Part shown: positions 22,175 through 36,476 of the stretch, piece by piece
Numbering within the stretch: position 1 is the first letter of the stretch
Layout of the letters: each line of letters begins with the position of its first letter
Origin: Luzula sylvatica
Taxonomy: Eukaryota > Streptophyta > Magnoliopsida > Poales > Juncaceae
Length of the DNA stretch: 64,000 bases
Direction of reading: 5' to 3'
Assembly (NCBI GenBank): GCA_946800325.1
Contig: OX326958.1
Coordinates: 30,549,314 to 30,613,313, forward strand
The notes under the pieces: model-generated
What the model was told of the DNA's origin: nothing
What the model saw: the letters and a program-made list of their open reading frames with translations, nothing else
Databases searched by the model: none
Program-made: the position numbers and the translations under genes

Positions 22175-25100
22175 CTATTCAAGAAGTTTCTTGATCTGCT
22201 CCGCTAATTTCTCTCTTCCAGAACTACCCATCTGCATTGAAGTTAAAAAAAAATTAACAATAATTTGAAGTGAAATTCAACTAAATATAATAGTGATAAC
22301 TTATTAATTATTGTAACACATACCTTATTAAGAAGAGAAGAAATATCCAATACAAATTTGGACCCAATTTGAACCCTTAATTCGTCAAGATACGCCTCAT
22401 AATTCTTCGGTTCCTCTTTCCAAGCAAAGAACGCTTCGTCATCATCCCATTTACTCGCATCTCCAACTCGTTCCAAAAACCACTTCTTCACCACCTCGAC
22501 AGTAACTTTACAACCAACCCCTTCACCAACCGCCAAAACCACGCTCTTTACAAAATCACCCTCTGAAACCCTCCTCTTCAATCTCTTGTAAAAGAAAGCC
22601 CTCGATTCCTCCCAATCCACCACCTTCTTAATCACTCCTTTCGCCTCCATTCTTAGCGAACTATCATGCAACTCCGCAAATTTCGTCGCGATTTGATTGT
22701 ACAAAGGCGTGAGTTGTTTCTCTCTACCCATTATCTTCTTCTTAATCGCATCCACATCAACACCATTACTCTCCTGCAATTTCGATTTGAGAGATAAAAT
22801 CTCGGGGTCGAGTCTACCCATACATTCTAGAAGCTCTCTTTGTCTAAATTTAATCTCGACCAAACCTTCGGGTTCTAGAACATTCCCTTTTGCGGTTCGT
22901 TCTGCGTACATTTCAATATGATCCGGGTTTATTTTACTATCGACCACAACCCAAGCGCCACCTCGCAACTCCCCGGCTTTGGGAATGTAAACAAAAGCGG
23001 GCTGTTTATAAGTCCGCAAATTCTCGACGATGTTCGAACCCGCTTGGAGAATCCCTTCGAAGAGATCTCTTTGCCCGCCTGAAAACCCTCGCCAATTCGC
23101 CATGATGAATAACGGCAATTCCTCGTGGTTAAAATCCATCAATGCTTGGGCCGTCTTGGTGGCCGAATCGGGGAACCACACCTGTCCTGCTTGTGGGACC
23201 ACACGTTCGTGTGAGTCGAGTTGGCCCGGATCGGCGGGGATGGTTTGCATCACGGTTTGGGTCTCGACGGCAATAACTCCAACGGGTATGCCTCCTAATT
23301 TAGCCCGACCTGTTACGACCGTTTTCGCCCAACCTTCTAGGGTTTCTACGAAGCTATCTTTATCGAAAATGCCCCCGAGCCAATTCCCATTACTATCGTT
23401 AACTCCACAAATAGCCGCGCGAGGATCGCACGAAGTATCGGGGAAGTAAGCCACGGGTCGTTCAGGCGGGTCTAGAGATTTCGAAATGGGTAAGGGCCCA
23501 CCGATGAAAGGAGGCACGTAGCTCAACCATTTCAAAATTGACGAAATGCCCTCGAGATCGTCCGTGACGGTCAAATGCGTGACCCCATTCGTTCCCATGA
23601 TTTTGGGCCCGCCGAGTTGCATTTGAGAACTATACACTTCTCTCCCCAGTAGTTTATTCAAAGCCGAGAATCCTGTCAAAATAATTGGTTGATCAAGACG
23701 TTGGATACATCTCATCCCTAAACGGGCCAAATACGCTCCGATACCAACGGTACGGCCCGTAACAAACGTCAAAGTGAACGTCTCTTTGTACGCTCGGGAA
23801 TACGCGCTAGCGATCGCACCGCTACCCATTAGATTCTCGACACCTAATCCATCTTCCTTGCCAACAATCGCCTCCAAAACCCATCTCGTTTCGCCCGTTT
23901 CCAATTTCAACTTGTGAGCAATAACAGACAAACTGATACGCGCGTAATCTTTTTCGCTGAGATAAATGTATTGGAATCCGCGATCCGGGTTGGATTCGTC
24001 GGACCACCCGACCTGAAAACAAGATTGGACTTCTTTCGCAACCCCGAGTCTCGCGCCCGAGTTGGCGGCGAGGTAAATAAGTGGGAGTTTCTCCTTGCAT
24101 GCGAGATTCGTGACCGCGTCGAAAAATGTGTCTTCTTTGGGCCCGAAGGAGCCGGAGATTACGGTCATGTCGTTGGACACGACGATGATTTGTCGACCGT
24201 TGGGGAACTCGGGAGTGCGCATCTCAAAGCGCCACGCGACCATTCCGACTTTGTTTTGACCCGGTTCGCGGTCTGTGGGTACGAGTGGGGTTCCCCAATC
24301 GCCAGTCTCGTCAGAGAATACGAGCTCCTTGTATTTGAGATGCTCTTTGTTCTTGTCGTTGCTCCATAATTGTTGCAGTGCCGTCTCAAATGCCTGAAAA
24401 TTTCAATAAATATAATTTAGCATTTTAGATGAAAAACAAAACGTGAATTAAATACTTATTTATGATGAAATTTAATAATTTATTACCAATGGAAAATCGT
24501 AGCAATATGTAGTGTTGCTTTTCCTTGCATTTAGACGTTTTATATCAATGTTACTCAAAGGTAGGTGTTGAGCCATCAATGGCAAACTGTGAAGTGGACC
24601 CCGTGCTGAGCTGGCAGAATGGTAGACTAGCTGATGTGTCGTCCCATCCTCCACTTCCCTATATACCTAAAACCCCAAAAAAACAAAAGAACAATTAAAA
24701 TCAATAACAACAAAGGACAAATTATCATTTATGAAAAATACTTACTTGGACGGTGCAAGTGTGACCCGTTACGTTGGTGACGACGACCCGCCACGCGCCG
24801 CTCGCAAGACCTTCGCATTCTAACAAAAGCTTGACTTCCCATTCACAAACCGAGAACCTATGCATTCGAACCCCAACAATTTCATGAACCTTCAAAACCA
24901 TCTCCTTCAAAATATTGCAAGCCATGCTCTCGTCCAAATTCAAATCCATATCCACACCCCTAAACACCACAAAAAAACAAATAAATCAAATTTTATATAT
25001 ACACTACACAAATTTATATATGTGGAACCCATACATGGAAGGAGGAGCGAGATCTAAAACATGTTGGCCTCTCAAGACGCAAAGATACATGTGAGCATGA

Positions 25101-28100
25101 TCAGATCTAATGCTCGCGTTATGCGAGTACAACTCGAGCTCTTCCAAAGCCGCGTTGAGGGATCTAAAGATGCTTTTCGAGGTGAACGAGAGGGAAGTCT
25201 CGGCACGACGAATCTCCACATCGAGATTCGTGTTGGTGGATGAGAACATGTTCGTGCCCAATGTAGGACCCGGTTGTCTGACGAGCGTCCTGAGGAACAT
25301 TCGTTGGATCGGCTTGTCCGAGACGGTGTACATGTGCCATTGCCGGTCTCGAGACGGCGTGTATTTAATTTTCTCGTACGCGTTCAATTTATCCTAATAA
25401 AATTAAAAGATTATTAATCAAAAGTGCTCATGCATGTCTGAATCAGTAACCAATAAAGGGTAATGAAAAAGAGGAGAGAGTTACCAATTCGAGGAAAGTG
25501 GAGAGAGGGGGTTCTAAGTGGCGGAAAAGGGGTTCTTCGACATAATAATGTTTTTCAGGGTCCCAATGGAAAGAATGACGCATTGGGGCCCGCCCCTCGT
25601 CTCTTTGAATGATACAACTTATATTCCTTATTCCCACTTCGGATAAACCGGTACTCATTTTTTTATCCTTCAATATTTTCGCTAGCTTGTTAATTCTTTC
25701 TTGCGCTTGATCTTCATCTCCACTGTAAACCCCAAAAAAAAACAAAAAAATTAAAAATTAAATATTCACAAGATATATAAAGAGAATAAAAATTATAAAA
25801 TGAACCTGTCTTGAAGAGTGCTCATTTGGTTATTGATACCAACAAGTGCAATATGCAACATATTGCCTTGGACAGTGTGGGGCTCGGAGACCGCATTGGA
25901 GGTCTCCAGTTTCTCGGTGGCAGGGAGATCTCCAGTAGTCTCTTTCAAAGCAGCGCTAATCGCACCGGGCAAATAATTGAGTGATTTAGTAATGACCATC
26001 GTTCCCCATTTCCTCTCACAATGTTTCTCCACTAACGGGTCGGAATCCGACCCGTTTCGCTTCTCGATGTGTTCTTCTGTGAATTCCCACACCGCGATCA
26101 ATCCCGCTCTGTCCCACTGCATCCTCACGCTTCCCTTCACGAGATAAGGCTGGTACAATCTGCGAATATAAGTTTCGACGACGCGGCGTTGGAGAGTGTT
26201 GTCGCCGTGGTCGAAGAGAGAGACAAGAGCGTCCTCAACGGCCAATGGGGCGCTGACGAGATCCTCCATGCGTTCGTTAATGGCCATTTTTCGTCTCGGA
26301 GTGGAGAGTCTCTCTCCTTCTTCGGTAAACATCTCCAGTTCTGACAAGCTTCGAGCGATTCCGGCTCGTAGCTCGCTCAGTTTCGTTTGTTCTAGAAGCT
26401 GACTCGCCTTTAGCGCCAGCTGTCAGATGATCATTTGGTTGAGAACTTTTCTTTTTTTTTTATTATTTTTTTTTTTATATATATATATATATATTTTTTT
26501 TTTGAGAGAGAGAAGGGCTTACTTCAGAGTACATGGTGTGGTTGAGAGACGAGAAACGAATTAGTTGGTCTCTATATGCTGCGGGATTCGGATAGACTAG
26601 TGCTTCCATTAGCCTGAGAATTAGCTTGTTTTTGTTCTTCACACCCTATATAGAAAAAGAAAATACAGTTTTATGTTAATAAAAACGAGCGAGAGCGAGA
26701 GAAAGAGAGAGAGAGAGAGAGAGAGATGAGTATACCTGGTGCGACAACACAATGTCAACGACCTTGCTGAGATCTTTTTTGTGGTGAAGGCGCAGACGCT
26801 CAATAACATCAGACTAAAACACGAAAAAATATTAATTGTTAAAAATAATTCTTTCCTAATAAAAACACAAGAATTATGAAAGAATGAGAAAAGAAGTACT
26901 TGAATGTTGTCGCTGAAGAGTTCTTCGATTGAGAGGTACTCTTCGAAAAGGGCTTGTACGATAATTCGTGCGTGACTCTCTCTTCCTCCTTCATAAGACT
27001 TAACGAGCATCATGAGAGGCTCGACGAGTCTCTCTTGTGTTGCTCTTTCTCTTTCACCACACGAAACCAAATGAGCCTGTCAGAAAAAATGTATAAAATA
27101 TTAATTCTATAAATGGAAATTGGATAACTTTTTCAAGAAGATTGAAGAGAGAAAATCCAACCTCGATAATTCCTTTCAGCATTCTAGAAGGGAAATCCCG
27201 GTTCTTTATGTAAGTCGTTTTCGATTCATAGTCCCTGTACTTCGTATCCAACTTTTAACACACAAAAAAAAAAGATCAAAAATAAAATAAAATATTACAA
27301 AAAAAGGAACCAAAACGAATGTCAAAATTGAAATTACCTCGCTTCTAAGATCTTTAGGTAACCGAGTAGCCAAAACAGACATGCTCTCTTGCCACTGAAG
27401 AAACGGAAGCTCCGGATCATCCAAACAACTCAATAAATCCTGCACCACCTTGCTGATGTCATGTTCGTAACCGGCGAGGATCATACGAGCAACGTTCAAA
27501 ATCAAGTCGCATCTCTGATGAACTTTATCAGAAACCGAAGTCGCGTAACCCAGTTTCGGAAACTCCCCCGTAAACGGTTCCGCTCTCCTCACTGCCGACG
27601 GATCGTCCAAATCCAATTTCGCTATCAACTCCCCAGGCTACGATTTTAAAAACAAAATTTTAAAACAATACAATACGGGTATTTTTGTGAAAATGACGGG
27701 TTTTTTTTTTTACCAGCATGGGCTGGCCTTCGGACAAGACGAAATGGATGATGCCGGATGCGGGTAGTAAGAGAGGCATGCACATTTTCATGACTTCCAC
27801 CTCGGCGTATGGTGAGTCAGCGTCCACGTGGGACCCGTCTGCTACTAAGAATCTCATCAACTTGCACGGCGTCTCGGCTAATAACTTGGACGGATCGTGA
27901 TCGTTCTAAAATTTTACAAAAATATCAGAACAGTAAGTTTCTGAAAATTTCCTAAAATATCCAAAAAAATAAATTGTACCTGTAAAAGGCAAGTTCGTCC
28001 GTTAATAAGAAGACGGGTCCCGGCGGCTTCTTCTTCGGCATAAATTAAATGACTCTTTCCATCGAGCTGTAATGAAATAAATAAATATGATATTAAATTA

Positions 28101-31100
28101 TTAATACATTTGAGAATATTCAAGATAAAATAGAATATTGGAGATGAACTTGCCTGCATTAATAAGCCACCGTCAGGTTGTATGTGAATTTCCGCTTCGA
28201 TTTCAGATCCGTTCGTTTTTAGTCTGTAACTCCCTGGCCCCCTTCTCACCATCTCAATCTGTCAAATAAATTATATCAATTAAATTATCAAAAATATGTA
28301 CTTTTATTTTGACTTTTTATTGAAGTGTTACTGTTTAGGTTTTAATTAGTACCCTGTATTTGATTCCTTCTATATTTAACGTCACAACTGAGTTGACTAG
28401 TGATATGTGCTGCAAAATTAAAAAAAAGGACAAAATATAAATAATTGCATATTTATTTTAGTAGGTGTTTAGGGTTTGAGGTTTAGGGTTTCATACCTTG
28501 GGTGGAATTTGACCTTTGACTAAGTACCCAACATAATCGGAAACAATGGCTGCGCTACTAGACCATGCTTTCTGAAAAACAAAAAGAAAAAAGAAAAAAG
28601 GTAAATTTACTGAAATTAGATAAATTAAGAATTATGACATCATGATTAAATTAATGAGTAATTAATAAACATACATATAAAGCGCCACCAACAACAGAGA
28701 GATACCAAGGAGGTCTCTCGGCTCTAACACGCATTGCAATTCTACTATCGAGCCAACCCGTGTGGATTTTATTCTCCCTATACTCCTTCGTCTAATAAAA
28801 AAAAAGAAAAAATATATATATTGTTTAATAAAAATGTGAAAATTGGTTCATTGTGAGGAAAAAATGAATAAATAATTACGTTTAATAGGTCGATTGCGTA
28901 GTCAACGTTTGTGCGAGTTTCTCCACGGATTTGGATCTCTTTTAGACCTAAAATCATGTTGGCTACAGCTAGATTTCTCGACTCCCCAAACGCAAATACG
29001 TGGCCTAATAAATATAAATTATAAATGATTAGAGCTATAAAATATCAATCAAAACTGAATTTTTTTTGGCCGGTTTTGGTTTACGTACCGAATTGCGAAT
29101 CAGAGAACTCGTGAATTCCTCCTCCAGACTACAAAAATAAAAAAAATCAGAAAATAAATTACAAAAATACTATTTTAATAATTTCCATGTAAATTCAGAT
29201 AACTTAATTGCTCAAAAGAAGATACCTTGACAGAAAAATAGGCCCATACATTCGGCTTGCTCTTGAAACTCAGTTCCTAAAATCCCCAAAAAAAAAATCA
29301 TTCTTTTTCCCAAAACTATTTATAAAAAAAGGAGAAAAAAAAATCAAATTCACATACCAGAACTTTACCACCAGTGGGTTTAAACCCATCATCAGGATCC
29401 TCACTCGTTACACGAACGGCCACACAATGTCCTTTCGGCTTAACACTCTGAGCCTCATCAAAATCAAACTCACTCGCCTTCACCGAAGTTTCTTTCCACG
29501 CATTATACCCCCCTCCATGCTCCTTCCCATAAAACCTCCTTATCTCTACAAAACAAAAACCCCACAAAATTATAAAAATACCCAAATCATAAAACCCAGA
29601 ACCCTAAACCCTAATTTTACCTGGGATTTGCCAGAGAGGGACGCCCATGCCAACCGCAACTTGCGCGGCAGGCAAGTTAATCTCGGCGATCCATTCGGTT
29701 ACGGGATGCTCCACTTGCAATCTAGGGTTTAATTCCAAGAAATAATATTCGCCAGTTTCCATACTGTACAAATATTCCACCGTGGCGGCCCCCACGTATC
29801 CCACGCATTTTGCCAGCCTCCGCGCCGCCTGCTCTAACTTAATGATCGTCTCTGACGACGCCACCGTTATCGGCCCCTCTTCGATAATCTGTTATACATC
29901 ACAATATACCATTTTACTTGCTCAGTATACTATTCATCTAGTGTAATTTTTGTGTGTGTTGGACATACCTTTTGATGGCGTCTTTGGACACTGCAGTCTC
30001 GACTGTGGAGAGCGGCCACGTTTCCATATTGATCGCAGAGTAGTTGGACTTCTAAATGCCGGCTCTGTAGAAGTAGTAAATTTTATTAGTGCACATTTAT
30101 TTATTTACTTCAATTATTTTTGCAAATTTATTAATTTATACCTGTGAAGCGACTTTCATGATGAAAATGGGGGAGCCGGGGACTTCTCCTTGTACTTGTT
30201 TGAATAATGCTCTCACTTCATCATCATTATGTACCTAAATTATACACAGGACGAAAATTATAATTATCATACTAAAAAAATTCAAAATTAATTAAATAAT
30301 AGGAAATTAATAAACCTTTCGAATTCCTTTGCCACCGCCGCCCCAAGAGGCCTTAATCATGGCGGGATAACCGACCACTTTACAGCTGGCAACTGCCTCG
30401 TCAGTAGTGTGAACGCACGCTTGTTTGTATATTTCATCTGGTATCGAATCCAAGCAACTATCCGGCGGTATCGTCACCTACAAAATTCCAAAAAAAGGTA
30501 AATTTGCAAAAAAGCCCTTGCATTATGCCGAAATTACAAATCGACTTACGTTGGAGCCGCTCCAAGGGAGAGTGGGAACGCCGGCGGCCTGAGCGATGAG
30601 AGAGGAGCCGATTTTATCTCCCAAAGCGGCCATGGAAACAGACGGAGGGCCGAGGAATATTATTCCTCTCGCATCCAACGTGTCGGGAAGCTCGGGATTC
30701 TCTGACGCGTGGCCCCACCCTGGCCACACCGCATCCACTCGCGTCCTCTCCGCAATCTAAAAGACGCCAGAATATAAATTGGGGCCCGGTTTCCATTTTA
30801 GGAAATAATGAAAAGTTACCTCGACGATTTTCTGAACGTTGGCGTAATTATTATTGTTGGTGCCACCTGGCACTTCGACAAATTGATCCGCGATTCGTAT
30901 GTGTTCCGCGTTGATTCGCATATCTTCGGGAGTGGCCATTGCGACTAGAAGAATCTCCTTTTCGTTGCCGAATGTGGCTAAAGCCCAAGTTCGAATGCTC
31001 GTGATGAATTTCACTGCAGCCATGCCATTGTTGGCGACGAGAATGCTGTGAATCGGCCTTTTCCCACCCAAGGCCCTGCAAAAGTCGTCTATTTCCGAAT

Positions 31101-31158
31101 CGGTCCCTGAGAGGTGGACATCGTTCATTGCTTCGTTTGAGAGATGAGTTTCTCCCAT
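22175..31158 (-). CDS. ACC1: Homomeric acetyl-CoA carboxylase, 28 coding exons, 2233 aa
   Basis: Cytosolic multidomain enzyme making malonyl-CoA from acetyl-CoA, bicarbonate and ATP for fatty-acid elongation and flavonoids. Exons in transcript order: 31158-30820, 30756-30550, 30477-30316, 30234-30142, 30064-29969, 29888-29621, 29545-29358, 29276-29226, 29128-29089, 29004-28880, 28791-28675, 28571-28497, 28409-28353, 28258-28154, 28066-27980, 27905-27714, 27637-27338, 27251-27162, 27076-26900, 26813-26736, 26645-26523, 26419-25806, 25722-25485, 25393-25035, 24959-24746, 24666-24487, 24393-22324, 22231-22175. They join in frame to 2233 codons, near the family's ~2250. Biotin carboxylase comes first (ATP-grasp [14 protein letters not shown], aa 223-236; [16 protein letters not shown]), then the biotinyl domain (EVMKM, biotin Lys about 710), a central region, and carboxyltransferase from about aa 1526 ([23 protein letters not shown] motif). 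No transit peptide is evident, so cytosolic. Intact. Confidence 0.96.
28067..28153 (-). other. GC-AG intron of the ACC gene
   Basis: On the - strand the exon ends ATGCAG and the intron opens GCAAGT, with the 3' end at ACAG before CTCGATGG. The exon before is exactly 35 codons (28258-28154) and the exon after exactly 29 codons (28066-27980), and the junction gives GGLLMQ-LDGKSH as expected for the biotin-carboxylase/biotinyl linker. CAG|GCAAGT is the standard strong context of the minor GC-AG class. Confidence 0.88.
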
Positions 31159-31901
31159 TCTGAGAAAGAAAAAGGTAAGTAAATAATTGATTGACATGGT
31201 CTACTCGTGTAAAAGGAAAAGAAATTGATTGTTAAATTGATGAATGTTATTATACTGAGTATACAGCTAAGAATCATAAATGGAAAAGACTTGATTAGTG
31301 ATTACCAATTCAAAGAAGAAAAATTAGTTCGAGTGGTCTACTGCTCATACTCAGATTGTATCAGAAGCAGTGACCTTTCAATTGACACTTTATTTCTTTA
31401 TAAATTTTTAGTATTTGAAGTTGGAAAATTTGTCAAAACTGAATTTTCCAAAATAGATTATAAATACGAACGCGAAATTACTTGCTATCACCAAAGAGGC
31501 ATGACCCAACTACCCAATCTCCCAAAATAAATCCCCATCAGTTCAGTTCAATCACAATTTAAATACAAAATTCAACTAATCGGAAGAAACCCAAATCCAA
31601 TTTCGACAAAAAAAACTACAGAAAGCTCATAACTTTAATAGACAAGTCACTCACTAGTAAAAGATCAAGACAGTAGAATGCCCAAAACGCCCAAAAAAAT
31701 CCGGTTAATCGAGAACGACTCTTGGAGCTCAGTTCAGTGCGAACAACCCATTCGACGAAATTCCAACTGATCTATAGATTGGAGGTATAGCAGAAATGAA
31801 AGAGGGATGGGAAGGTGAAGAGTTAATAGGGTAACGAAGAGGAGAGAGAGAGACAAGACACACAACGGGCTATAAATGAGTGAGAATCTCACGTGATTGG
31901 C
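31159..31901 (-). promoter_or_regulatory. 5' UTR intron and promoter of the ACC gene
   Basis: Directly before the ATG the - strand reads CTTTCTCAG, a 3' splice site, so the leader is interrupted. A GTGAGT donor candidate lies at 31649-31654. Further up are a TATA-like ATTTATAG (31870-31878) before a CT-rich stretch, and CCAATCACGTGA (31890-31900 region) combining a CCAAT box with a G-box. Transcript start would be near 31840. The assignments are sequence matches only. Confidence 0.4.
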
Positions 31902-32198
31902 ACCTGTGGATTTCTTTTTTCCTTGTCCTAATTTCTCACTTCTAATCTATCTCCCCATTCATTCTCGATTGTGCTTTTATCAACTACAGAGTAGAAAGAG
32001 AGGAGAGTATGGGAGGGAGAGAGGAGAGGAAGGGTAGTTGGTAGCTACCACGTTGAAACCGCAAGGCTCCAGTTCTTTAGTCCTAAATGGAGGTCATAGT
32101 CTCTCTTACCGTGCCGCCGTTCATTTTAGACCCGCCATATTGGACTGGAGTTCCTCTCCGTTCTTAACAAAACCCCAGCTATTTCTACTTCGAAACAT
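31902..32198. other. Upstream flank of the ACC gene
   Basis: Purine-rich stretches (31990-32040) and otherwise no recognisable feature. Confidence 0.4.
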
Positions 32199-33217
32199 TG
32201 GGCATGTTTGATTTTGATTCGAGGGATTAGCACGGATATGTATTTAAATATTTCGGATAATATAAAAAAAATTGTTTGATTTTTAGTATATTTTAATAAA
32301 AATATGATTTTGAAGACGGATTTGAAATACACAAAAAAAAATTAATATTCCAAATACATGATATGCTGATCCGTGTATTTCATTATAAAATCATTTCTCC
32401 AAAATTACATGCATAAATAATGCTTATATTATATATTATATTATACAATAATAATATTATGTTATATACTATCATATAATGTAATGTAATTTAATTTAAT
32501 TTAATATACTCTAATTTAATTTAATATACTATAATATAATTTAATAATATAATTTAAAATAATATATAATATCATATCATATCATATCATATAATATATA
32601 GCAATATAATATAATATAATATAATATAATATAAAACATTATAATATCATATAATATAATATAAAATAATATGATATAATTTAGTATAATATAGTATAAA
32701 ATAATATAATATAATATAAAACATTATAATATGTTATAATATAATATAAACCAATATAATATAATATAATATAAAACAATATAACATAATATCATATAAT
32801 ATAATATAATATAATATATAATGTAATATAGTAAAATATAATATAATATAACATAATATAACATAGCATCATATTATATAATATAAAACAATATAAAATA
32901 AAATAAAATCATATCATATAAAGCAATATAAAATAATATAGAACAATATTATATTATATTATATAAAACAATATAATATAACATAAAACAATATAATATA
33001 ATATAAAACAATACGGTATTATATAATAAGAATTAAATATTAAAATATTTGAAATCCATGGATTTTGCATCGAAGAATCAAACAAGAAACTTTATATACA
33101 TGATTTCAAAATACAACAAATCAAACAACTAACATGGATTATCAAATACATGGATAGTGATATTCATGTATTTCACATATCCATGTATATCAAAATCCCC
33201 CATATCAAACATGCCCA
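32199..33217. mobile_element. AT-rich non-autonomous TIR element 1
   Basis: Starts TGGGCATGTTTGATTT and ends with the inverted form ATCAAACATGCCCA. Subterminal sequences are also inverted copies (ACACGGATATGTATTT-like left; ATGTATTTCACATATCC right). The interior, 32430-33020, is almost pure A/T made of ATAATATAATATA units. No transposase is encoded. The target duplication is not clear, so I cannot choose between PIF/Harbinger-like and hAT-like. Confidence 0.6.
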
Positions 33218-34174
<957 letters not shown>

Positions 34175-34204
34175 GAGGCTAATATACTTAATTAACTACC
34201 AAGG

Positions 34205-34343
34205 ATTTGGTACTTAATGATTTTTCACCATTGGATTTGCATTGAGATTTGTGTTTTTTTATGATGATCATAAAAGTTTGTGCACATCATTAAATGCACA
34301 AATCTCAATACAAATCTAATGGTGAAAAATCATTAATATTATT
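34205..34343 (+). mobile_element. Hairpin MITE, copy 1
   Basis: Arms 34214-34252 and 34297-34335 are inverted repeats of about 39 bases with only a few mismatches (TAATGATTTTTCACCATTGG... versus its complement). The loop holds ATGATGATCATAAAAG and TGTGCACATCATTAAATGCA. Two related copies lie at 48630-48775 and 62695-62800. No coding capacity. Confidence 0.8.
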
Positions 34344-36476
34344 GCAATACAATAATTATTATTATATAATATAATTATTTAATAATTATCTAATTAATAT
34401 TAAATAAGTATAATATAATAATAAGTATTATTATATTAGTATAAAATGATAGCCATGAATTAGCATGTAGTTCTTTTTTATCATCTGGGCATTTCGGGTT
34501 TTTTTGGAATTAAATTTTGAAGATATTCAAGCAAGAAGAAGATTCCTCCACTTTTTAATTCACCCTCTATTCCACTTGTCAAATAAAAAATTAAATGATA
34601 CCGGAAATTAAAATGCAAAAACATGATCAAGAACACAATTAACAAATTTATCTAAATAAAATCCAGGTATTGATATATTGATTTCATGTAAACATAAACT
34701 ATGATTATTGTCCAATGACACCAATCTCAGCAAAACAAAAAAAGTAGAGTAAAATTTTGGATTGGTTGGTTGGGTTATGTTGCCAAGATATGTAATTTGA
34801 CTGGGTAGGTGGTGTTGATGGCCAACTAACTTATTGAATTATTATAATGAATAATTGAGTTCATTAACTTTGATATGGATATGAAATATGAAATATGAAA
34901 TATGAAATGCTACAAATATTGTCAACTTTCCCCAAATCTCTTATCAATGTTCATTTATGTCTCGTAATTATGCTAAATTTTCTTTATTTAAATATTTGAT
35001 GTAAATATGTTGATTATTTTATTTATTTAATACAAATTTGAGTTAGACTATTGGTCTACTCCATCAAAAAAATAATGCTAAATTTCTTGACCAGTTGACA
35101 GTTATTCGAGTTGTCATGAATATAATTGTTGCAAGGGTAATACGTAATTTTCTATTGTTCATAGGTGACGAGCACAAACTCCATTAATAGATGAATACTT
35201 TATAAAACTCCTCATCAGATGGAGATTTTAGATAATAAAAAAAAATTACAAATAAAATAAAATAATTATATACAAAACACCCAAATAACATAAGAATGAG
35301 AAAGAACGTAATGGTTATTTCTTTGTTTCAGGAGTGATGATGCAACCTACTTTATGTGAATATTGATTAGTCAAAATAATTATTTCTTCAGAAAAAAAAA
35401 TAGCATGATCTTTTCTTTTTATCCAATCCGAATACACATCACGCTAAAATAATTCTGTATATGTCACACATGGATTTAAATGAAAGATAATTAATGAAGG
35501 AAACAATGATATTTGGAAAATTAACACTCAATTATTTGATGTTGGTACGGTTGGGAAATTTTTATTCTCGTGAATACTTTTTTTTTTCATGTACGATATA
35601 TATTTTACCAATTCAAGTATATTTTTACTTGGCATAATCATATCTTTCTTAATATTAGTATAGAAACATATATTTTACTTTGTGACAATATATATGTTAT
35701 CATGTGCCAACTATTATTTTTTATGACAATACATATTATTTTGTGAATATGGGGTATTTTAAAACGGGCCGGATCCATGGACAAACATTTAGACAAAAAT
35801 TCGAACACAAATTTTTATCAATGATTAAAAATGCTTGGGTGATGATGTAGTAGGAGGTTATGTTAATCACAACTGCTTATAATAATTTAATCAATAGTTG
35901 AAAATGTCTTGTTTAATTTTTTGTCCAACAATTTGTCTATTGATCAATTTTCATTTTAAAAATATAAATATACACATGTTTAGCAAATATTGGTTATCAA
36001 AGTATCTTCAACTTAATCTACCAGAACCATCAACACTTCATTTAGTCAAATATTTGACAGTAGCTAGTGAGCAACTCTTCATGGAAGGTCCATATCAATA
36101 TCAATATCTATTATTATATTTTAATGTTTTGTGTGTTGAGAATGGAACATGTAATTGAATGCTTTAGCAAGTAGTGTCCATAACTAACCATAACATTCTG
36201 ATTTGTTTATAGTTACCATCAATTAATTCCTTTGAAGATTGTCCTGCACTAATAATTGTGTGGTTATATTCTATTTGGATGACAAGTCAAACAAACCAAT
36301 TTGTATCGGATCACAATAACAATTTTGATGATACTTCAATGGCTTAGTGAAATTTGATGGGTTAGTGCTATTCACGAGATTTTATAGCTCTAACTTCCAA
36401 AATTATGAAATTTAATCTCACACGTCACAGTTCCTCTCAATGGATCCCACTCTTTTGTGATTTGTGATTCAATTTA
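34344..36476. other. AT-rich intergenic DNA, no gene
   Basis: I see no coding, RNA or terminal repeat structure. An 86-codon ORF at 35898-36158 has no domain features. Confidence 0.5.

Noticed and set aside
22697..24369. Several + strand ORFs of 70-150 codons
   Set aside because: They are antisense shadows of the large carboxyltransferase exon of the ACC gene.
22175..31158. A plastid-targeted ACC
   Set aside because: The N-terminus [20 protein letters not shown] is acidic and lacks a Ser/basic transit peptide, so the cytosolic form is more likely.
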